DNA from: Desulfobacterales bacterium | GTDB taxonomy: Bacteria; Desulfobacterota; DSM-4660; Desulfatiglandales; Desulfatiglandaceae | Direction: 5' to 3' | NCBI GenBank assembly: GCA_027024445.1 | Contig: JALVSJ010000292.1 | Location: 1-37,187, forward strand | Length of the DNA: 37,187 nt | Shown here: in pieces, positions 31,460 through 37,187 of the stretch | Numbering within the stretch: the stretch's first letter is position 1 | How the letters are laid out: the number at the start of each line of letters is the position of its first letter | Position numbers and translations under genes: made by a program | Notes under the pieces: model-generated | Told to the model about the DNA's origin: nothing | Database searches by the model: none | The model's input: only the letters and a program-made list of their open reading frames with translations

Positions 31460-32941
31460 ATGGCAACCAAAATGCTCATAAATGCAGTAGAGGCAGAGGA
31501 AGCGAGGGTGGCCATAGTAAAGGACGGCGTGCTTGAGGATTTCTATATTGAAACACTTGGCGAAGAAGAAAAGGTCGGCAACATCTATAAAGGGATAATC
31601 GAAAAAATGGAGCCAAGTCTGCAGGCCTGTTTTGTTAACATAGGTCTGGAAAAGAACGGTTTTCTTCCCTTTAATGAGATCCATCCTGAGTATTTCACCA
31701 GACCTCAGGCCCTTGATAGGCCCCAACCTATTCAATCCCTTGTCAAGGAGGGCCAGGAGGTCTTGGTTCAGGTGACAAAGGAAATGCCTGGCCGCAAGGG
31801 GCATCATCTTACTACCTATTTGTCAATTGCCAGCAGGTTCCTGGTTCTCACGCCTGGCAGAGAGGGAGGAGGGATATCCAAGAAAATAGAGGATGAAGCA
31901 GAAAGGGCTCGAATAAAAAAGGTTATGAGCCAATTCAAGTTCCCCGAAGGAGTGGGGTATATTGTGAGGACAGCTGCAGAGGGCCAGAGTAAGCGCGAAT
32001 TATCTAAAGACCTCAAGCGCCTCCTCAGAGTATGGGCAGACATTAAAAAGAGGGTGAAAAAAGCACCTCCTCTGACGTTGATCCATCAAGAGCAAGATGT
32101 ATGTCTGCGCGTTCTTCGGGACCATTTTTCGGCTGATATAAGTGAAGTGCTGGTGGATGACAGAGAAACCTATGTTAAGGTCAAGAATTATATGAAGATT
32201 ATCTCTCCCAGATATCAAAGGAGAGTCAAACTGTATAAAGACAACGTCCCTATCTTCGACCGCTTTGATGTAGAACGACAGATTGAAAGCATTTTTAGCA
32301 ATAGAGTGAATTTAAAATCCGGCGGTTACATTACTATTGATCCCACAGAGGCCTTGATCTCCATCGATGTCAATTCAGGCAAAGGGATGTTGGGTAAAGA
32401 CATTGAGACCATGGCCTTTCGCACCAATATCGAAGCAGCTAAGGAGGTAGCTAGGCAGTTAAGGTTACGCGACCTTGGAGGCCTTATTGTAGTAGATTTT
32501 ATAGATATGAAAGACAAAAGACACGTTAGAGAAGTAGAAAAGGTTCTGAGGGAGGAGTTCAAGAAAGATAAGGCCAAGATTGATATGTCAAGGATCTCAA
32601 AATTCGGGCTAGTGGAAATATCACGCCAACGGATAAGGCCCCCGATAGAGTCTCGAAGATACCATGTTTGCCAATATTGTCACGGCAGAGGTCTGGTCCA
32701 ATCAATTGAATCTGCTGCGGTGTCAGTGTTGAGAAGGATATCCATGGGGTTGTCTCGTAAAGGCATAAGCGCGGTGGAAGGACGACTACCAGAAGAAGTG
32801 ACCAACTATCTCCAGAACAAAAAGAGAAAGGAACTATCCGAACTGGAATCACGTTATGGAGTGGAGATAACATTGGTAGCAGATGAGTCCCTTGCTCCAG
32901 GGGAGGCCCAACTTGAGTTTATCAGACAGGAAGCAGCGTGA
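31460..32941 (+). CDS. rng: Rne/Rng family ribonuclease (RNase G-like)
   Basis: ORF 493 aa: VGNIYKGIIEKMEPSLQACFVNIGLEKNGFLPF (S1), GGYITIDPTEALISIDVNSGK, GLIVVDFIDMKDKRHVREVE, CQYCHGRG. Confidence 0.96.
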   Translation: MATKMLINAVEAEEARVAIVKDGVLEDFYIETLGEEEKVGNIYKGIIEKMEPSLQACFVNIGLEKNGFLPFNEIHPEYFTRPQALDRPQPIQSLVKEGQEVLVQVTKEMPGRKGHHLTTYLSIASRFLVLTPGREGGGISKKIEDEAERARIKKVMSQFKFPEGVGYIVRTAAEGQSKRELSKDLKRLLRVWADIKKRVKKAPPLTLIHQEQDVCLRVLRDHFSADISEVLVDDRETYVKVKNYMKIISPRYQRRVKLYKDNVPIFDRFDVERQIESIFSNRVNLKSGGYITIDPTEALISIDVNSGKGMLGKDIETMAFRTNIEAAKEVARQLRLRDLGGLIVVDFIDMKDKRHVREVEKVLREEFKKDKAKIDMSRISKFGLVEISRQRIRPPIESRRYHVCQYCHGRGLVQSIESAAVSVLRRISMGLSRKGISAVEGRLPEEVTNYLQNKKRKELSELESRYGVEITLVADESLAPGEAQLEFIRQEAA

Positions 32942-32982
32942 TACTCTACTTCGTTTGCTGACAATAGTAACTCTGTGCAGAC

Positions 32983-34809
32983 ATGTTCAATAACATCATC
33001 TACTTTATTATTGTACTGCTCATCTTTAGTGTAGGCAGCGCTAATCTTACCCCACCTTTTTCCTTCCCCTTTTTTTGGCTGAGTTTGGTTTTTGGCTGGG
33101 TTATGTTTTCCCTGATCTGTTATCTGCGCTTCAAGAATTTGATGAAAGGCATAAAAGCAAGCGACGGGGTGGAGGGGGAGCTTACACGGTCATATCATAG
33201 TTCTGTTACAAGACTGTCCATCGCCGCCATAGTGCTTTTTGCTGTTGACGTTTATATCCTAAACATCAAATATTGGCTCAACCGTATCCCACTTTTTAGC
33301 CATTCCTCACTATTTCAAGGCTTGACAGCTTTGGGTATTTTCTTCTTGTATCTTTCTACGGTCTGGTTTTTTTCCTATCCCTGCTACAAGGCCTTATTTG
33401 GATCCAGCATATCCAGGAGATCATATGTGCTGGGCCAGATACGATTCAATTTCCCAATCCTCCTGCCATGGATGGCCCTTTCTTTTGTGTATGATTTAAT
33501 CGAACTCTCGGGATTAAAAGTATTGAGCTCAATTTTTGACACCCCTGCTGGTCAAATCATCTTCTTTGGCATATTTCTGGTTGTCTTAATGATTTTCATG
33601 CCGCGGTGGGTCCAATTTCTATGGGGTTGCAAGCCCCTGGGGGAGAATGAAAAGGTGATGGCCTTGAAGAAGTTCTTAGATGAGCAAGGCTTTAGTTATC
33701 GAGGCATCCTTCGGTGGCCTGTCTTTGAAGGGCGAACGCTGAGCGCAGGAATAATGGGAATGATTGGAAGGTATAGATATATCCTTGTTACTGATGCACT
33801 GCTGGAACTCCTATCCATAGACGAGCTTAAGGCAGTGCTGGCCCATGAGATGGGGCACGCCAAGTACAAGCACCTGGTGTTCTATGTGATCTTTTTTGTA
33901 GGATTTATTGCTATTTCCTTGGGTTTGTTTGACATCTTTTACTATCTTGTGGCCTCTCAACCTTTTTTTCTCAAATTGCTGACCAACAAGAGCGGTTCAT
34001 CCATAAACTTTTTCTATCTCGCACTGAGCATTCCTATGCTTGTGACCCTAGTGGTGTATTTCAGGTATGTATTGGGTTTTTTCATGAGAAACTTTGAACG
34101 TCAGGCTGATCTGTACTCCGCACAATTGATGGGCACACCCAGATATACCATAGAATCTCTGGAAAAAATTGCCCTGTGGAGCGGCAAGAGTCGCGATGTT
34201 CCCAGTTGGCACCACTACAGTATTCGGGAAAGGGTTGAATGCCTGAGGAAGATGGTCACTGACCCGTCTTTACCAAAGCGGCATAACAGATTTGTATTTG
34301 TCGCGTTTGTGCTCTATGTACTGTGTGTTGGCGCGCTCAGTTATGAGCTAAATTTTAGCGGTGCCACAGATCGCTTTTCTTACGATTTCTTGACAAAAGT
34401 TCTAGAAAAAAATGTGTCAAGTGAGCCTTCGAATGTGGCGGCCTGGGAGGCCCTTGCAATGCTCTATCACAAAAAGGGAGACATTAGGAAGGCTGCAGAG
34501 GCCTACAGGCGAATTTTGGCAATTCAACCTGAAAACACGGTGGCTCTCAATAATCTTGCCTGGATCCTGGCCACAGATCCTCATAGCAGTGAGTGGCAAA
34601 AACACGAAGCCCTTGCAATGGCTAAACGGGCCGTAGAAAAGGATAGAAACTCTACGTACTTGGATACTCTGGCCGAGGCATATTTTGTTAATGGATACCG
34701 CCAACTGGCGGTGGAGACAGCCAAAGAGGCCCTTGATCTAGCCAAAGACAATAAAGAGTATTATATCAACCAGCTTGAAAAGTTCCGCTCTCAGCTTAGC
34801 CCTGGATAA
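32983..34809 (+). CDS. M48 family metallopeptidase with C-terminal TPR repeats
   Basis: ORF 608 aa: several TM segments, HEMGH zinc motif (LKAVLAHEMGHAKYKH), NFERQADLYSAQLMG, C-terminal TPR-like VAAWEALAMLYHKKGDIRKAAEAYRRILAIQPENTVALNNLAWILATDP. Confidence 0.92.
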   Translation: MFNNIIYFIIVLLIFSVGSANLTPPFSFPFFWLSLVFGWVMFSLICYLRFKNLMKGIKASDGVEGELTRSYHSSVTRLSIAAIVLFAVDVYILNIKYWLNRIPLFSHSSLFQGLTALGIFFLYLSTVWFFSYPCYKALFGSSISRRSYVLGQIRFNFPILLPWMALSFVYDLIELSGLKVLSSIFDTPAGQIIFFGIFLVVLMIFMPRWVQFLWGCKPLGENEKVMALKKFLDEQGFSYRGILRWPVFEGRTLSAGIMGMIGRYRYILVTDALLELLSIDELKAVLAHEMGHAKYKHLVFYVIFFVGFIAISLGLFDIFYYLVASQPFFLKLLTNKSGSSINFFYLALSIPMLVTLVVYFRYVLGFFMRNFERQADLYSAQLMGTPRYTIESLEKIALWSGKSRDVPSWHHYSIRERVECLRKMVTDPSLPKRHNRFVFVAFVLYVLCVGALSYELNFSGATDRFSYDFLTKVLEKNVSSEPSNVAAWEALAMLYHKKGDIRKAAEAYRRILAIQPENTVALNNLAWILATDPHSSEWQKHEALAMAKRAVEKDRNSTYLDTLAEAYFVNGYRQLAVETAKEALDLAKDNKEYYINQLEKFRSQLSPG

Positions 34810-34813
34810 AAGG

Positions 34814-35359
34814 CTACTTTTCTGTAATGGCAGACTGTGTATTATTGAAGGCCAGCCTCTTTATGTACTTCTTTGATCTGGTGTAGGCGTACCTTGCGAT
34901 GATATAAAGGCCAAGGGAGGGCCCTATAAAATTAATTTGGTAGCCTCCCGCCCATTGTGGCAAGACGAAAAAGGTCATTTGCCCAAACCTTTCGTTTAAC
35001 CAAGCTACAGCAAAAAAGGCAGGCCAAAGGGATCCCATACCCATTGCGATAAGTGCAAAAAAAGATTTGCCGAATTCTTCATTGGCTAGCCAGTTGATTT
35101 TTCTATAGGCCGTTTCATCTCCCATCGACTTTGCCTTCATGGACTGCTCATGGTAGTAGTCCGTGTTTTTTAGCAAATTCCTTATATATTTTTCATTCAT
35201 CTTGAAGGCTAAAAGAATTGTCAGGTCCCCGAGAAGTACAGCCCAAAGGCAAAGAGTAAACGTGCCCACTGTCCATCCGAGAAGTGGATTGCTAAACCAC
35301 CGGTAAGGCGCTATCAATATTGGATCAATGTTGGTTAGCCACCCCACGACAGGATCCAT
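34814..35359 (-). CDS. Small integral membrane protein of unknown function
   Basis: ORF 181 aa, probably 3 or more TM helices with a charged helical segment between TM1 and TM2 (MNEKYIRNLLKNTDYYHEQSMKAKSMGDETAYRKINWLANEEFGKSFF); same strand, downstream of the TauE-like gene. Confidence 0.82.
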   Translation of the reverse strand: MDPVVGWLTNIDPILIAPYRWFSNPLLGWTVGTFTLCLWAVLLGDLTILLAFKMNEKYIRNLLKNTDYYHEQSMKAKSMGDETAYRKINWLANEEFGKSFFALIAMGMGSLWPAFFAVAWLNERFGQMTFFVLPQWAGGYQINFIGPSLGLYIIARYAYTRSKKYIKRLAFNNTQSAITEK

Positions 35360-35465
35360 GTGACGTCCCTTTCGGCCAAAAAAGTGAAGGAATACTGGCC
35401 TTCCATTATTCCAACTAATCGAATCTCATGTCAAACATGAATTGAAGAGTTCAGAAGGTGCACCA

Positions 35466-35493
35466 GTGGCCCCGGCCCGAGAGCCGGAGCCAC
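35466..35493. other. Hairpin in the spacer between the TauE-like gene and the small membrane protein gene
   Basis: gtggc-c-ccggc-ccgaga-gccgg-a-gccac: 10 bp with one internal mismatch and 6-nt loop; no T tract in the minus-strand direction. Confidence 0.6.
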
Positions 35494-35523
35494 AAGTGTT
35501 AAAGAGATGTCAAACAGTAGCAA

Positions 35524-36831
35524 TTAGAACGGAGGTACTATGCTCTTGCCTATGAAGCCTTTGGTTGTATAGCGGAGTCCTACATAGAAGGCGAGAATGA
35601 TGAAAATGAGCCTCAGAACCTTGTCAGGGATATACTTGGATGTGCGGGGACCTAACATGGACCCAATAAAAATTCCTATTAATTCAGCCCCGATCAGGCC
35701 CCATGATACGATTACCCCTTTACCAACCATATACGTAAAAATGGAAACTATCATTCCGATCAGGACCACCAGAGCTGAGGTTCCGGCCACGAGGAACATG
35801 GGCAGTCCTGCGACAGAGGTTAGGAATGGAACATAAAGAAATCCGCCACCTATTCCCAAAAAAGCTGCTATTGCAGCAATGAATATACCTCCCAGCATAG
35901 GCACCCAGGCGGTGAAACTGAATTCCTGGCCGTAAAAGGTAAATCTTATCTTGCCAATGAAGAATGTAAGTACCCATCCGATTACCAACAGAACATATGC
36001 GACCCATCTTGCAGCGTCAATCAGGTTAGTCCATAGTGCCGAGGCAACAACGCAGGCAACTGCAATTATCATAAAAGTCCAGGAGCCCTCAATGATGCGG
36101 ACGCCTTTCTCTCTCGTATCCGCCTTTTCCTTTACTGCCTTCTCGTATGCATCTGCGGCAGCCTTACTTTCTTTTTTCTTGGCTGCCCAGGCGGGCGTCA
36201 TCTGGTAGATGAGATATGCACCTATGACAAACACGGCAATTCCGAACCATCCCAGATAGGCCTTGAGGGAGATTTTACCTGCCGTTATCTCTGGAATCAG
36301 CCATGATCCGCCAATGCCACCAATGGCCAAGCACAGTCCAAGTGGAGCGACGAGTCTCCCCATACGGTAATAATTAGTGGAGGATATCAATCCAGATAGA
36401 CCAACAAGCCACTGGTTAGAAACACGAATCGAGTCAGTGAGAAGCTTGTTGACAGGACTGCCTTTGCCAAAAGACTTGGCATAGTCACCCAGACCAAATA
36501 TGGTTATATGCCCAACGCCAGCCATGATGCCCCCAAAGGCTCCCACACTTGAGAAAATCCAGCCAACCCATATTGCCCAAAGCAGCCCTACAATCAGGTT
36601 AGGCTTTGGAGCGCCCGGAATACCCAGATATCCAGGCTTCTCCCCCGGCTTTATGACCTGCCTTGTCTTAGCCGCAGTTTTCTCGTTTTGAAGACTCTTT
36701 TCTATGGCGGCTTTCATCTTGGCAGGCATGTCGGGCGGCGTTAGAGAGGACGTCCCTTGGGCCATTGCAAGGGCTACAAAGGATAATAGGATAAGAAGAG
36801 CTGTTCCCAACAAAAAACGGCGATTTTTCAT
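35524..36831 (-). CDS. TauE/SafE (TSUP) family membrane transporter with N-terminal signal-like segment
   Basis: ORF 435 aa: signal-like MKNRRFLLGTALLILLSFVALAMAQG, TSUP repeats VGWIFSSVGAFGGIMAGVGHI and AAIAAFLGIGGGFLYVPFLTSVAGLPMFLVAGTSALVVLIG. Confidence 0.87.
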   Translation of the reverse strand: MKNRRFLLGTALLILLSFVALAMAQGTSSLTPPDMPAKMKAAIEKSLQNEKTAAKTRQVIKPGEKPGYLGIPGAPKPNLIVGLLWAIWVGWIFSSVGAFGGIMAGVGHITIFGLGDYAKSFGKGSPVNKLLTDSIRVSNQWLVGLSGLISSTNYYRMGRLVAPLGLCLAIGGIGGSWLIPEITAGKISLKAYLGWFGIAVFVIGAYLIYQMTPAWAAKKKESKAAADAYEKAVKEKADTREKGVRIIEGSWTFMIIAVACVVASALWTNLIDAARWVAYVLLVIGWVLTFFIGKIRFTFYGQEFSFTAWVPMLGGIFIAAIAAFLGIGGGFLYVPFLTSVAGLPMFLVAGTSALVVLIGMIVSIFTYMVGKGVIVSWGLIGAELIGIFIGSMLGPRTSKYIPDKVLRLIFIILAFYVGLRYTTKGFIGKSIVPPF

Positions 36832-36992
36832 TTCTAACCTCCTTTTTATAGTTAGAAATTACCCCCTCCTTGCGCTACGACCATTGTGCTTCAACTTGGC
36901 TGGTTGGCAATGTAAGTTATTATATTGGGATAGTCAAGAATAAATATAAATGAAGGCCCCTTGCAATGAATTCTTTGCGTAAGTTGAATTGC

Positions 36993-37021
36993 TAGACATG
37001 GTTGGGTGTTGGTGTTATAAA
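36993..37021 (+). promoter_or_regulatory. Predicted sigma70-type promoter upstream of the hldE-like gene
   Basis: TAGACA (36993-36998), 17-bp spacer, TATAAA (37016-37021); 5/6 matches in each hexamer, about 62 bp upstream of ATG 37083. Confidence 0.6.
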
Positions 37022-37082
37022 AACACGCTAGCTTATTTCTGTTGTATACCTTTTTGAGTAGAGCCCGCTTGAGGATTATTTA

Positions 37083-37187
37083 ATGATAGATGAGATATAC
37101 AATAAAGACAAACTTGTAGGCTCGTTAGAAAGGTTCTCCGGTGCCCGCATCCTAGTGGTAGGTGACATTATCCTTGATGAATACATA
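37083..37187 (+). CDS. PfkB-type sugar kinase, HldE/RfaE1-like heptose-7-phosphate kinase (partial, runs off right edge)
   Basis: Open from ATG 37083 to window end: MIDEIYNKDKLVGSLERFSGARILVVGDIILDEYI; the N-terminal (I/V)LVVGD-(V/I)-xLDxY pattern fits HldE/RfaE1. Confidence 0.75.
   Translation, partial: MIDEIYNKDKLVGSLERFSGARILVVGDIILDEYI

Overview
The window reads as a chromosomal, mostly housekeeping segment from an anaerobic delta-type proteobacterium (Desulfobacterota-like; lineage inferred from gene content and synteny only). Order: partial CHASE2/adenylate cyclase (-), thiD, thiC-like, the mnmE-jag-yidC-yidD-rnpA-rpmH block (-), mreB-mreC-mreD-mrdA-rodA, bactofilin, F1 ATP synthase operon (b', b, delta, alpha, gamma, beta, epsilon; no a or c subunit here), zapB-like, zapA, a structured non-coding spacer, rny, polA, a tandem-activase 2-hydroxyacyl-CoA dehydratase-type ATP-driven reductase pair, RNase G, M48 peptidase-TPR protein, a small uncharacterised membrane protein plus a TauE/SafE-family transporter (-), and the start of an hldE/rfaE1-like sugar kinase. 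Two CDSs missing from the ORF track were recovered by reading: the edge-truncated cyclase (1-1861, -) and rpmH (8876-9010, -). The best candidates for under-described biology are the 1015-aa fused double-ASKHA activase/reductase with its abutting partner, the zapA-rny structured RNA spacer (possible divergent 6S RNA), repeat structures in the mreB-mreC and polA-activase spacers, and the small membrane protein paired with the TauE-like transporter. No CRISPR array, rRNA, convincing tRNA or mobile element was seen.
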